A stretch of 64,000 nt of DNA from Loxodes magnus. Its lineage: Eukaryota; Ciliophora; Karyorelictea; Loxodida; Loxodidae. The notes under the pieces were generated by a model. The model was not told the DNA's origin and made no database searches. It saw only the letters and a list, made by a program, of their open reading frames with translations. The position numbers and the translations under genes were made by a program. The stretch covers positions 434,001 through 498,000 of the forward strand of contig CAMPDV010000108.1 in NCBI GenBank assembly GCA_946699065.1, read 5' to 3'. Positions 24,134 through 36,747 of the stretch are shown here, piece after piece (positions within the stretch are counted from its first letter, which is position 1; every line of letters starts with the position of its first letter).

Positions 24134-24195
24134 TATTAAAACTAAATCTTTAATACATTCTTAAGTACATTTATTGTTATATTAGCTTAAAATAT

Positions 24196-25253
24196 TCAAT
24201 AATTAAAGGAGTTACTGTTAACTTTCGTATAGAGATACCCTGAAGAGACTTTTCCCTGCTTTGAAGAACATCTTATTGTAAACTTCTATTGGCTCTGAGA
24301 TATATTGCCTGCATGATGTATTACCAAGTGCCATTAGTGCTGCGTTTACCTTTAAAGCCATCTTCAATTGCTCATTCATTATTTATAATGGTAATTGAGC
24401 ATTGATTTCTACTCAAACTATTATCTAATACTACAATATCACAGGAAGAGTGTCTACCCATTATTATCTAGTTCTTAGATTATTCAAAAGTGCTATAAGT
24501 AAATGTATTACTAAATTTTTCCTTCGAGCTACCCCTTTTAAAAATCTATCTATAAATTTCCGCCTTATAAAATATGAAAGATTATATCAGAATCTCCAAA
24601 TGAAACTAGCTAACCTGTCACGATTTTAATAGGCTAGTCTATTAAGAAAAATGTTCCATTTCCTTGATACAAGTCCACTATAAAATATTTACTAATAGCT
24701 AAAATAAATAAATATTACACGGTTCGAAGTATAATGCCACTTATATAGCTCCAAATCCATATGTGTTATTAGGAATTATCAAGTCTGCACATTGTATATT
24801 ATAAGGTTAACCAGAAAAATCTGTCTGAGTTCCAATGAAGGTAATTCCATCTAATGCAGATCTTTTACTTCCTAACATTCCTTGAGGATTAATCTAAAAA
24901 GTATTGCTTCTATCCAATTCCTTACTCTCTATTATTGTTAAAGAAATAATAGGATTTTCCTAATAGTCTATTTATCTACCTATTAAACTTTAAATATAGT
25001 TTGACACATCAACTGTTTTATCTTTAGGCTAATGCTCATTTATATCTGGTTCAATTAAATCTGCCGAAGGATTTGCCTAATTATAGGTTTTCTCTAATTT
25101 CATAGTCTTTTAGTCATCTTAAAACTTTTAAGTTTGACTTGAATTCATTTGCGATTTATATTAACTGCCTTGCAAATTATACTCTATAGATTGGTTCTTA
25201 TCATAATAGCAGCAATTTATTTTTGATTTGCAGAAGTCATAAAAGTAAGACAT
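24196..25253 (-). CDS. Double FHA-domain protein, upstream tandem paralogue
   Basis: ATG 25253 opens MSYFYDFCKSKINCC. The first FHA-like domain (GSKRSALDGITFIG, then YFIVDLYQGNGTFFLID, LVSFGDSDIIF) contains a 29-nt intron at 24692-24720. The second, canonical FHA reads MGRHSSCDIVVLD, LSRNQCSI and KGKRSTNGTW. The total length needs one more intron of length 1 mod 3 between the domains. A possible 17-nt intron at 24232-24248 leads to a TGA at 24196-24198, placing the stop before the next paralogue's ATG at 24133. Arg, Ser and Asn of the FHA binding loops are conserved, so phosphothreonine binding is likely. Partner unknown. Confidence 0.75.
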
Positions 25254-26312
25254 CTATTTAACTTAAATTTATTAAAATTAGTATTAATTCTAAATTTTAA
25301 TGGAATTACACCTTTTTTTTCTTAAATAGGCACTGATTTTAATTTTATAATTTTAATATATTATAGCCTTACTTTATATTTTAAATCACTCTATGGCTGT
25401 AAATAAAAGCAGTGCAGCCATGTCAACCTTAATTTCTTAAACCTTTCAGCAAAATTGATTTAATTATGTAGTGTCACTATAATTTTCAGAACTAATTTAA
25501 AAATAAGAGCTTTAATTATAAATTGCTATAAAAGAACTAAATTTAGGGCATTGCATATATCTATCCATCTTTAATTATTACTTAAAAAGCATTCCTTATA
25601 GTATGATAGTATTCCTTTAACTAGTTAGGCTTTTATTTCTAGAACATTAAGATTTACTTATTTTTTATTTTTTCAAATAAAAATCTGAATTTGCTTATTA
25701 TTAATGAGTTTAGACTTTAATCAGATATAAATTATATGCTATGATAGTTAAAAATAAATAAGGTGCCTAGAAACTAAATATCAAAATTGCTCATATTAAT
25801 AAGTTTAATATAACTAGTATTCTTTCAAACTAATTTCTAAACCAGAAGAATTTGTATAATTTAAATGTGTTAATATAGATATAATTATGTATCTAAATTA
25901 GTAGTAAATATATACTTATATTTTAATTATTTAAAATGCTGAAGCTTGCTATAAAACTTATTGACAATTGCTTATTCTATTTTGTTATAGTAGTATTTTA
26001 ATTTTCTTTTATCTTAAAATTTTATTTTTATAGCTTTATTTTTTAATTTTTAACTTTCTTGCAGCATTTCAATATTAATTAATTTAGATCAGAATGCTGT
26101 TAAATCACTATTTATAGTGTAAGCTTTGTAGCAATCTTTATTTATAATAAATATAATATATTAACTTTATTTAATCAAAAAGGAATTTATTTAACTATCA
26201 TTCTTTAATCTTGTTAAATTTTATAAAATAAGCTAGTAATAATTAAATAACCTAAATAATACATAAATCGTTTAATTCTTTGCATTTAGGGTTAATTCCA
26301 AGAAATAAAAAT
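25254..26312. other. AT-rich intergenic region
   Basis: No gene recognised upstream of the FHA pair. Confidence 0.4.
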
Positions 26313-26420
26313 AAGCTAAGCATTATTTACTTATATAGTAAGCTAAGCATTATTTACTTATATAGTAAGCTAAGCATTATTTACTTATATAGTAAGCTAA
26401 GCATTATTTACTTATATAGT
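26313..26420. repeat. 27-bp tandem repeat, four perfect units
   Basis: Unit begins AAGCTAAGCATTATTTACTT and is repeated four times without change, followed by a partial fifth unit. It lies just downstream of the stop of the minus-strand gene at 26529. Perfect identity indicates recent expansion. Confidence 0.9.
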
Positions 26421-26528
26421 AAGCTTAAAATTTTTCTTTATTTATTAACATTTTTTATTATTCCACAATATTTCCTTATAGATTGTATTTTCTTTTAATT
26501 TATAATGCTTTATTTAATTAAATAATAA

Positions 26529-28073
26529 TCAGATTTTATTAATCTTTTTTTGTGACTTAAGATTTTATATTATTTTTAGTTTAAATATAACTTGTTTTTC
26601 CTCTAATTTAATACCTTTAGTTTGATTCTTTATTAGGCTTTAATTAATATAAAGCTCTTAATTTTTTTCTATAAATATACCGATGTGTAGCTATTTACAT
26701 CTAATATATATTAATAACCAGTTTTATGGATATTAAGTTTTAATTATTTATTTATTCTTCTATATAAGATAAATTTTAATTCTAAGCCTTATTTGAATTA
26801 TATTTCTTTTTGACTATATTTTATCGTTGTTTTTATTTTGATTTATAGCTATTTATTTTATTTGATGCTTGAAACTTTCTTCCGAAAAGTGGTAAATATA
26901 TATTTAGCTAATAATTTGTATAATATAGCTTTTAAACAGAATTTTTAATCCCTCAACTACCTTTCTTTGAAATATAAACAGCTTTGCTTAATTTTTTACT
27001 AATTTTGATAATTATAAATTTTCAGTTATTTGACTATAAAATCTAATATGATCTGTGCATCTTAAACAAAGCTCTAAATTAATTAAATACATAAGTAAAC
27101 TTTTCTTTATAATTTCTTAAGTTATTTAATTACTTATTTTTATCATCATTTTCCAATGCTTAACAAAAAATACAGAAGCTATCTAATTTAATGCTTGCTT
27201 CTAATTAATTTCAAAAATAAACTTAAAGTTTCCTCTAGTTTAATATTAATTCTTATAACGATCTTAATCTATTTTTATTTTCATATAATCTTTTATATTT
27301 TCTAAGTATTTTTCCTTTCTTAGATAAATTATTTCTCACGTAGATATCTTAAATATTTCTATTTACAAAATTAGTCTAAAATTGTTCATGCAAGATTAGA
27401 AAGGCTAGTTAGCAATTAATAGATTAATGCTTGTACCTTCTTTAAATTTTGTAGTTCTACTATATTTTCCTAAATGTAGATTTAATTCATCAATAGTTAA
27501 TAGGCAAAGTTTCATTTCGTTTTTACTTTATCTATTTTTCCATTATTGCAATTTTAAATGATGGAGTTATCCTTTTAGCCAAAGATTATTTAAAGCAGTA
27601 AATTTTTTTACTGAAATGATAACCTTTTGCTTAAGCAAATCTTATAAATTCCCTAATTTATAAAAAATAACTAAATTACTTTTGACTTACTTTAATTGCT
27701 TCATATTGGTATTCAACCTTTACTTTTTTAATGTTTCTCTTACTTTTTATTTTCCTATCTATTGTTTAAATTAAATTTTATAAAAGTAATCTAAATTTTC
27801 TAAGCAAATTATCTTCCCAAATACTTTAAATTTCCCATAACTATATTTTTATTTTAAGGATTAAATATTATTAAACTATCTAAGGCATTTATCAGATTAT
27901 TATAATAACTAATTTAATATATTTTATACTTAAAAAGGGGAAAACAGATAGTTAACCATTAAATTAGCATTTTCAAAGTTTTAAATTAGATCTGAGGACT
28001 TTATTTCATCTAATTTGATAATTTCTAAAAATTTAGTTTCAATTTAAGTTAAATCTTCTGTAGAAAAAATCAT
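26529..28073 (-). CDS. Long hypothetical protein
   Basis: A single frame from ATG 28073 to TGA 26529-26531 gives 514 aa without intron. The start MIFSTEDLTQIETKFLEI is preceded in frame by a TGA two codons upstream. It is rich in Ile, Lys, Leu, Asn and Gln, with only a few TGA codons read as Trp, and no domain was recognised. A second frame over 27000-27700 is also protein-like (it contains EYQYEAIKVSQKQFSYFLQI), so an intron-containing alternative model is possible. The uninterrupted start-to-stop frame is preferred for simplicity. Confidence 0.4.
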
Positions 28074-29820
28074 ATTTCACTAACTTTTTCCACTTGTTCT
28101 TACTATTTCTTATTATATAACTAAATTTATTCAAACTACATTAAAACTAAGCTTTAGATAATTATTTATTCTTTACCTAGTTAAACAATAAATAAAAATT
28201 AGGAAATGCTCTATGATACTTTGCTTCTAAAAATATCATTTCTAATTCCTTTAATTTTGTAAAATTAAGTTTTGAGGTAAAATAATTTATCCTTTACATT
28301 CTTATTAGAATTTTGGCAGAAATACCAAGTTAAAATATTTTAAAAGTAGCTAGAAAAAGGTAATAAGAGTTTTATAGAATCAAGTAGTAATTTAATTAGA
28401 CGGTTAAAGAAGATTCCTCATGATTTGAATAAAATAGCCTATTTTATATAAAAACTTGATAAAAGCAATATCCATTAATATTATCTATTATAATAAACTT
28501 TCTATCCATAGGCTATTTATTTATTAACAATTATACTATAAGCTCGACTATGCTTATAGCTTAATAACTCTTTAAACTAGATAAGCTTTTTAAATGTATA
28601 TAAGCTGAGTATTTTCATCTTTTAGACAGTTTTGCTAAAACTAATGAATTATCCTTTTATATAATTAATCTTTTCTAATGATAATTCTAATTAATTCGTA
28701 ACTAATATTCATTATAGTTCTTCCAATTTACTTTATTACATTCTGAAATAATAAAAGATAGATAAGAGTTATTAAATTGTATTAAAATGGAATACAAATC
28801 TAATTCTTTTAGTTAATTTAATAATTTATTTAAATAGTGAATGCTTTAATTAATTGTCTCTTAATAAATAGACAACTCTCTTATTAAGCTAATATCTCCT
28901 ATGTTGATTCTTAATTACTTTAGAAACATTTGATATGAGGTAGACTAAAAGGATGTAATTTATAAATAGCATTATAAATTGAATTAAAGATATTACGCTA
29001 TTAGTTATAAATACCTTATAAATTATAAGAATTATCATGTTACTATCAAATTAAAATCAAGTTTAAAGTAAAACATTAACAAATCTAAAACTAAGAATTA
29101 TTTTATTCCTTTAGTGTACTTCCTGTAAATATATAAGGCTACAGGATATTCTATTATGCTTGTGAATCTTATATAGTCTCTTTAATATTAGCAATATTAA
29201 ATTTACATCTAGTTAAATAATAAGGACTTGCTTAACTTAAATTTGTAGCAAAGAAAGCTGATTATTACAGAAGTATAATGGTGAGTTTATGCTTTAAAAT
29301 AAATCTTTTATATAAGCACTTTAAGGATTTTCAAATAGTTATTTATTTAATTTTTCTAAGAGTAAAGCATAATTATTGTCTATATTAATTCAAAATCAAC
29401 AATATATAAGCATCTTTAATAAGAGCTTATTAAATAGTATAGATAATTAAAAATTGGTAAAAAAGGAAATTATTAATAACAAATGTATCACTAGACTTAG
29501 ATACTTAAATATTAAAGCAAAGATAACTATTAATTAGCCAACTCATAAAAATATAAAACAACTTAGAAATAATTTAAAGGAAACTAGCTTATCCTTTAGT
29601 TATATCTTATTTAATTTAATTTAATTTAATTAACTAGTTAATATTAAAATATATTAAGATATTCAATGATAGATATATGCTTTATTTTATGTATTGGAAT
29701 CTAAAACTCATATCTAACTTATTTTAAAGCGAATCTATTGCTATTTTAGTATTAAATTTGATATAAGTGGGTTTTAGGAGATAAGAAGGGGTATTTTATT
29801 AGCTTCTTAAATAAAAATTA
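28074..29820. other. AT-rich intergenic region
   Basis: Separates the 514-aa gene from the divergent TPR-kinase. A run of TTTAA repeats lies near 29612-29630. A protein-like minus-strand stretch at about 28120-28330 could be an upstream exon; not firm. Confidence 0.4.
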
Positions 29821-32800
29821 ATGGAAACTTATAATTCAGATGAGAGAACTTATTTTGAAAAAGGAAACAGTTTTTTTAGTTAAAATTTATACTAAGAGGC
29901 TTTAGAAAGTTATGATTAAGCTATCAGCAAAGATTCTAACTGCTGGGAAGCTCATTACAACAAAGGGAAAATATTTTGAAATATGGGAAAAATTGAAGAA
30001 GCATAATAAAGTTTTAATAAAGCAATTAAAATAAATCCTGAAAGTTCATAAGCAAAATACAATTTAGGAATAGTCTCTCTAAGATTAAAAGACAATAATA
30101 AAGCAATAGAAAGTTTTAGTCAAGCTATAAAACTAGATCCTTATGACTCTACAGCTCACTATAATTTAGGAATAGCTTTTTATAATAATAAATTATATTA
30201 AGAAGCAATAGAAAGTTATAGCAAAGCCATATAAATGAATTCTAACTATTACGAGGCTTATGTCAACAAAGGAATAACACTTATAATTTTAAATAAAAAT
30301 GAAGAGGCAATAGAATGTTTTAATTAAGCTATTATTTTGAATTCTTAAAATTCTTTGCCATACAATAAAAAGGGAATGGCACTTAGACAATTAAATAGAA
30401 ACCAAGAAGCTATATAATGCTTCAATGAAGCTATCATAATTAATAAAAATGACTTTTCAGCATATAATAATAAAGGTTTGACTCTGATTGCCTTATAAAA
30501 ATATGAAGAAGCAATCATTTGTTTCAATAAAGTTATTGAAATCAACTAGAAATGTTTAGAAGCATATAATAACAAAGGAATAGCACTGAGTAATTTAGAT
30601 AGAAATTAAGAGGCAATAAAATGCTACGAAGAAGCTATAAATCTTAATTCTAACGATTATACAGCTTTAATTAATAAGGGAATTGCTCTTAGAAAGTTAG
30701 GTAGAAATAAAGAAGCCATAGAAATTTATATAGAAATAATAAAGATTGATGATAATAATTCTTATGCTTATTACAATCTAAGCATAGTTCTTTTAAATAA
30801 TAAATCATATTAAGAAGCTATTTAGTATTGTAATAAAGCTATAATCATTGATAGTAAAAATTATAAAGCATATAATAATAAAGGAATATGCCAATATAAT
30901 TTGAGTCTAATTGATAATGCATTAGAAAGTTATAAATCAGCTATTTAAACCAATAAACAATTTCCATAAGCTTTATATAACCAAGGAATAATATTTTATA
31001 ATTAAAATAAATATGAAAAAGCATTAGAAATTTATAAATAAGTAGTATAATTAGATCCAAATAACTTTTGAGCTTATTATTACTAAGGAATAATTCTTAA
31101 GAAGTTAGAAAGAAAAGAGGAAACTACTAAATGCTTTAATTGAATATACAAAATATTTCCTTCTATAGTTAAAACTTTTCATATCAAAAATTCATCTTTT
31201 CCTTATCTAAAAAGTAGTGATGAAGCTTTAAATTTTTGTGATTTAATTAAAGAACTCGATCTTAATTAATACTATTTATTAAAAGGAGATACATTTAAAA
31301 ATTTGGATATAAATTAAGAGGCATTAGCATGTTACGAGAAATGTATTGAAATTAGTCCTTAAAATCATGAAGCTTGAAATAACAAAGGATTAGTATTTAG
31401 AGAATTAAATAAATTTAAAGAAGCTTTAGAATGCTATAATGAAGCAATAAGGCTAAATCCTAATTTTTATCAATCTTATAATAATATAGGAGCAGTATTT
31501 TATTTTTAAAAAAATTATAAGCAAGCAGAAATAAAATATAGAAAGGCAATATAACTTAACTCTAGTGATTCTGAATATTATTTTAACTTGGGAATATCTC
31601 TTTACTATTAAAATTAAAATTAAGAAGCTATATTAAACTTGAAAAAGGCTATTGATATTACTTCTAATGTATCAAAATACTTTGATGTATTAGGAAAATC
31701 TTATGAAAAATAAAAAATGTTTGAAGAAGCTATTGATTGCTATGATTAGGCTATTAAGCATAATCCTTTTGATTACACTTATCATAATAATAAAGGTGAT
31801 GCTTATTCAAAACAAAGTTAATTTTTAAATGCAATAAAAAGCTACGATTAAGCAATAATTATTTCTCCCGTGAGTTCTATAACTTGATATAAAAAAGCTA
31901 ATGCTCTCCATGAAATTGGTTAATTTATAGAAGCTATTAAATGCTTCGAAGCTGCAATTAATACTGATTCTAAAATTTCAAAATATTGATATAGAAAAGC
32001 GAAATCATTGTATCAACTGACTAAATGCTAAGAAGCGATTGATTGCTTAAATTAAGCAATCAATCTCGATCCAATTAATTCTTAATATCATTTTAAAAAA
32101 TCTGAAATATAAAATAAGCTAAAATAACAATAAAATCCAAAGCAAAGCTTAGAAATTTCTTAAATTGAGTATAATGAATAAACTGAAAGCTCTATCTAAT
32201 CTTAAAGTTTTTCTACATAATGATAAGAAAGTGAAAACAGTAGTTATAATATAGATTATAATTCTTAGGAGGATTAAACTGATTAATTATTATAAAATCT
32301 ACTAGATTGTCCTAGTTAAAATATGATTAAAATTTTATTTAATCTTTAAAGATTAAATCAAAATGGAGATAACGCATCTTTTCCTTTTCGGATTTTAAAT
32401 TATTATTAAATAATTCCTAATAAAAATTATTTAAGCTAGAATATAATAGATGAAGGTGGTAATGGAGCAGTTTATAAAATAAATATAGAAGGCTTAGATT
32501 ATGCTTTGAAGAAATTACATTAAGACAAAAATTAATAAAATATATTACGATAGTTTTATAACGAATGCATCGCTCTTTTGAGCATTAATCATTAAAGAGT
32601 AATTAAACTTGAAGGAATTGCTATTGACACTTCTCAGAAGAATAACTTATAACTATGCTATTATACTAAGTATTACCCTAAAGGTAGCTTATTTGATTTA
32701 ATTAAGACTAAAAAATTATTTGTAGAAGATAAAAATGATAAATAAGCTAGATTTGTAAAGAAGCTTATATTGCTATTTTAAATAGCTGAAGGAATAGAAG

Positions 32801-33456
32801 CCATTCATATGAAAGGTTTAGTTCATAGAGATATAAAATCTCCAAATATACTAATAGATGATGATTATACTCCTAAAATAGCTGATTTTGGCATTGCAAA
32901 TTTAGCTTATAAAGCAACTACTTAAGAATATAAAGGAACACGATAATGAATGGCTCCTGAAATATATGAAAATAAAGTAAGTAAAAAAAGTGATATTTGG
33001 TCTTTGTCTTGTGTTGCTATAGAGATTTTCAACGAAACTTAACCATTTCCAGACTTAATTGATGAATAATTAATAAAATAAAAAGTTTAAAGAGAAAGAA
33101 TATCTCCAATTCTTTCAGAAGAAATTAAACAAGATAATTCTTTAACAAAATTACTATTATAATGCTTTAATTATGATCCTAAGTAAAGACCTGATATTGC
33201 TCATTTCCTAAAAAAAATTGAAAGATTGATATGAAAATACAATCCACAAAAAGATTAATCTATGAAATCCCAATAAGATTAAAGCTCAAGTAACGAAAAA
33301 TTTATTTACTAATAAACATGGGTTGGATTTAAAGCTAACAGTTCTTCTAGTTCTTTAACTTAGTTATCGAAAAAACACAGCTTATTTGAAAGTTCGTCTC
33401 AACAATCTTCAAAGGAAGGTTTGAAAGTAGACATAAGTGAAAGTTCTAGTAAATGA
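29821..33456 (+). CDS. TPR-repeat protein kinase 1
   Basis: 1211 aa if the first tail TGA (33454-33456) is the stop. Residues about 8-800 are some twenty tetratricopeptide repeats (YNKG...L...EAI.CY..AI..NP), a protein-protein interaction solenoid. The C-terminal kinase domain shows GGNGAVYK (near 878), [18 protein letters not shown] (near 1001), DFG (near 1021) and QWMAPEIY (near 1043, Trp as TGA), so all catalytic residues are present; subfamily resembles RAF/TKL-type kinases. The tail is Ser-rich. TGA as Trp also appears in TPR positions (FWAYYY, EAWNNKG). A downstream tail similar to that of the third paralogue leaves open that this TGA is Trp. The 319 bp at 32573-32891 are nearly identical to the second kinase gene. 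Confidence 0.93.
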
Positions 33457-33814
33457 AAGAAATAATTTTCACTTCATCTTCCTTTTTTAAATACTTAATT
33501 CTCTTATTTTAAGTCTCAGAAATAATTAAAATTTTAAATCTATAAAAATTAATCTTTTAAACAGTTTTAAATAATGCTATAATAAATAAATTAAATAATT
33601 AAAGTGATGTATCGTTAATAGATTTGTCACAACCCAATTATTTATGTAAATTTAATCGTTACATTTTTTTTCGGTATAGTCATCATATGAATCACATCAG
33701 TTTCTCGTTATGGAAATTCTTCTTATTCTAAATTTATTCTAGAATCTTGTTGCAACCAGTTTTCAAAAATAAATTCCAAGAAAGAGATTAAAATTTTTTT
33801 AAATTAAGTGGCCC

Positions 33815-33965
33815 ATCAGCAAAATTTCATATTGCTAGCGAGGTCCTCGGGTAAGTTAGTCATGCATCTTCATAGCTAATCCACTATTATACTTGGTGAC
33901 ATCTAGTGCGAGCTTACTCACGTTGTAATAAAAACTGCACATGATTAGCTACAAGTTCTACCGAC
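33815..33965 (-). repeat. Dispersed repeat R, decayed inverted core copy
   Basis: The reverse complement aligns to the R core: GTAGCTAATC, TGTGCA, ATTACAACGTGAGTAAGCTC, CACTAGATGTCA, GAGGACCTCGCTAGCA, in order and without large gaps. Differences fall evenly on all codon positions. Confidence 0.5.
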
Positions 33966-34084
33966 TGTAATCCACATAAATTATATATATAATATTAATA
34001 GATTAATGTGGCTTCACTATTTTTTAGGTTAGTAACAAGTTTAACTGTTCAATACTGCTAAAAAAATTTAATCCTAAAATGGAA

Positions 34085-34315
34085 TCATTGCAGATTGCTT
34101 CTCTTGACTACCATACAGTACTCACTTATCACCTTACTTCAAGCCAGAATAAAATATTGCCACTGTCGATATGCATCGTTCCATGTTCCGAGAATAAACC
34201 AAAACAGTGAATAACATAGTCTATTACGGATACTTGATAATCCAACCTTTAATGAAGCTATTCTTTAATTTGTCTCAAAATTGATGTCTTTAATTCCTTT
34301 GGAAATTTCACTCAT
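34085..34315 (-). CDS. Short ORF upstream of the inverted R copy
   Basis: 76 aa from ATG 34315 to TGA 34085-34087, in DNA richer in G+C than its flanks. It has a polar helical start (MSEISKGIKDINFETNQ) followed by a Trp/Phe-rich segment (LCYSLFWFILGTWNDAYRQW), with one internal TGA read as Trp. Orientation and position relative to R mimic the ORF before R copy 2, so it may belong to the same mobile-element class. No family recognised; could be chance. Confidence 0.3.
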
Positions 34316-36747
34316 CAAAGCAAGCTGAAAAAGCTAAATTTTAGGAATCTCAATACTTTAAATTACTATATAACATTTCAGGTATACATTTTAATACTTT
34401 TTATTAGATTTTTCTATTGCAAATTTTAATTGATTAAGTTCAAATAAAGTTTCCTTTCCGGCTAGAAGCTAGAAAAGTATTTAAAGTGATAAAAACTTGA
34501 TTGACGTAAACTAAATAAAAGTTTAAAATTAAAGAGAGAGTATTTATCATATACTATTAATTAAGCTATATACTTTTGTTTTAATCTATTTTAAATTTCA
34601 GAATTACTTTCATTTATCTAATAAGATAGGAGGATATTTAAGACTTTTTTCATTATATGACTTTCTCTTTAAAATATTCTTTCCCTTTTACACTTTTTGT
34701 ATAATTATAATTTTAAATTGACTCATTCTTAAGGTTAATCAAATATATTATATAAAAGAGTTTGCAAAGTTATATGATTGAAATAATTACCAACTAAGGT
34801 AAGAAAATTAGCATTATAACTTAAATAGCTTCTTATTTTAAACTTAAGATCATTAAAGCTTTATTAATTATCTAAGCATTCATTTATACTTTGTGGTAAT
34901 CTTAATAGTTATTTTTATAGAATAGCCTAGTTAATTTGTATAAGTCTGTATAGAAGTAAAAAAGAGCTAAAGATTCATAAATTTAGAATAAATTTATTAT
35001 TTTAAGTACTTAGAATTATGTTTTTTATTTATAGCTACCAATTAAAAGAGGGGCTAGTTAAAAAGTTTCTTTTATATTAGTGAGTTTTTCTTTGCTTTTA
35101 CTCTAATTGTTTAAAACTTAATTTTTAATTACATTGTAAAGGTTTATATTTCTTAAGAAAATGTTAGTTAATTAAAGTATATCTACTAGTTTATCTTTGC
35201 TGTCATAACTATTGCTATACCATCAATAATTAAATTTTATTTGTAAATATTTTAGAAGTTTAGTAATAAGGATGTGGTATTAATTATGATTATATGGTTA
35301 CGAATATAATTAGGATATATATGAAGCAGCACTCCTAACTATTAAATTAGGGATATACTCTATAAGATTTGTAAATAGCCTAAATCTTTATGAGACTAGA
35401 TAAATTAATTTGAAGGTAAGATATAAAATTCCTATCTCTAAATGTTTTAAAATAACTTACTTAAATAATATCAATTTTACTATTAAGGTTAACAAGCTAA
35501 TTCATTCCATGACTCTATCTTAATAGTACCTTCTATTAAGAGAATTTTAAATATAATTTATAACTTAATAGTAGAGTGATTAAAGATAAGGAAGCTTTAA
35601 CTTTTAATAATATCTTAGAAGTAAGATTAAATTTAAGCAGTTATAATTAATAAGTTTAATGACTATTAAACTATAAAACTTTTCTGCTTTATAAATAAAT
35701 ATTAATAGCTTTAAAAAGAGATAAGCAAAAATTATTTTTCATCTACTTTTTATTAAATAATAATAGATGCTTATCTACCATTTTATATCTTTATCACATT
35801 CGTGACTATTTTACCTTATTCTATTTATAAAGAAGTAAATCTAATATTCTAATCAACTAAATCAATAAAATAGGAGAAGAAGCAAATTAAATACTAAATA
35901 AAGATAGAAGCTTAAAATTAATAGGATAGAAGCTATAAGAGGAAAGACAAATTCTATAGATAATTAAATCTATCTTATAAGTAAAATCTTAATTAACTAA
36001 ATCTGTAGCTATTCTTAATCTATTATAGTTATTTATTCAAGCTTATACATCTTATAAAGCTAGAAAATTATATAAGACAAATAGAAGCACTAAATTACAG
36101 TTACTATTACCTTTAAGTTTATCTAAATGCTTAATTTTAATAAGCATAATTAAAAAGTAGAAACGTAGTAACTTTACTATAATGGTTACTAGCTAACAAT
36201 TTAGATGAAAAGTGAATATTCTTTTGTTTAATAGTTTATTTAAAAATTATTAGAATTAGTGAGAAATAATGGAGATAAAAGTAAAGCAGGGTTGCTATGT
36301 AAATTGTATAAAGTATTGCTTTTAAATTATCAATATATAATGAATTTTAATTTTAATTCTTAAATTTAGTTGGATAATAATGAAGCCATAGAAGCAATAT
36401 AGCATTATCTAATGATAAGCATAATCTTACTTCTATATTAATCACTTTTAAAAAATGAATGTTATTAGATATAAGGAAGAAGTTAAGACAAAATAAATAT
36501 ATAAGAAGATTATATTACAACATGAGATTAGACTGGAAGCTATATCTGTTATTACACTTATTTTAAGATTTAAAGCGAAAAGTATAATTTAAGAATAAAC
36601 AATTATAATAGAAGCAATATAAAGTCATAAATTTTTCTAGTTAATAGGAATGCTTTTAAATTAAAATAAGTAAACATTTATAATTAGTTTAATTTTAAAT
36701 GTTTGTTTACAAGATTAATTTTATAAACTCGGTGTTCCTAAAGAAAA
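34316..36747. other. AT-rich intergenic region
   Basis: Between the first two TPR-kinase genes. No convincing gene or RNA was seen. Confidence 0.4.

Noticed and set aside
24113-24240. Protein-like frame continuing past the upstream FHA gene
   Set aside because: It reads smoothly but misses the FHA motif found in the neighbouring frame; with TGA as the only stop, wrong frames often look coding.
26900-27700. Alternative minus-strand frame with aromatic-rich protein-like sequence
   Set aside because: Competes with a continuous start-to-TGA frame that needs no intron; kept only as a possible alternative model.
29612-29632. TTTAA simple repeat as telomeric or functional element
   Set aside because: Too short and AT-only; expected by chance in this composition.
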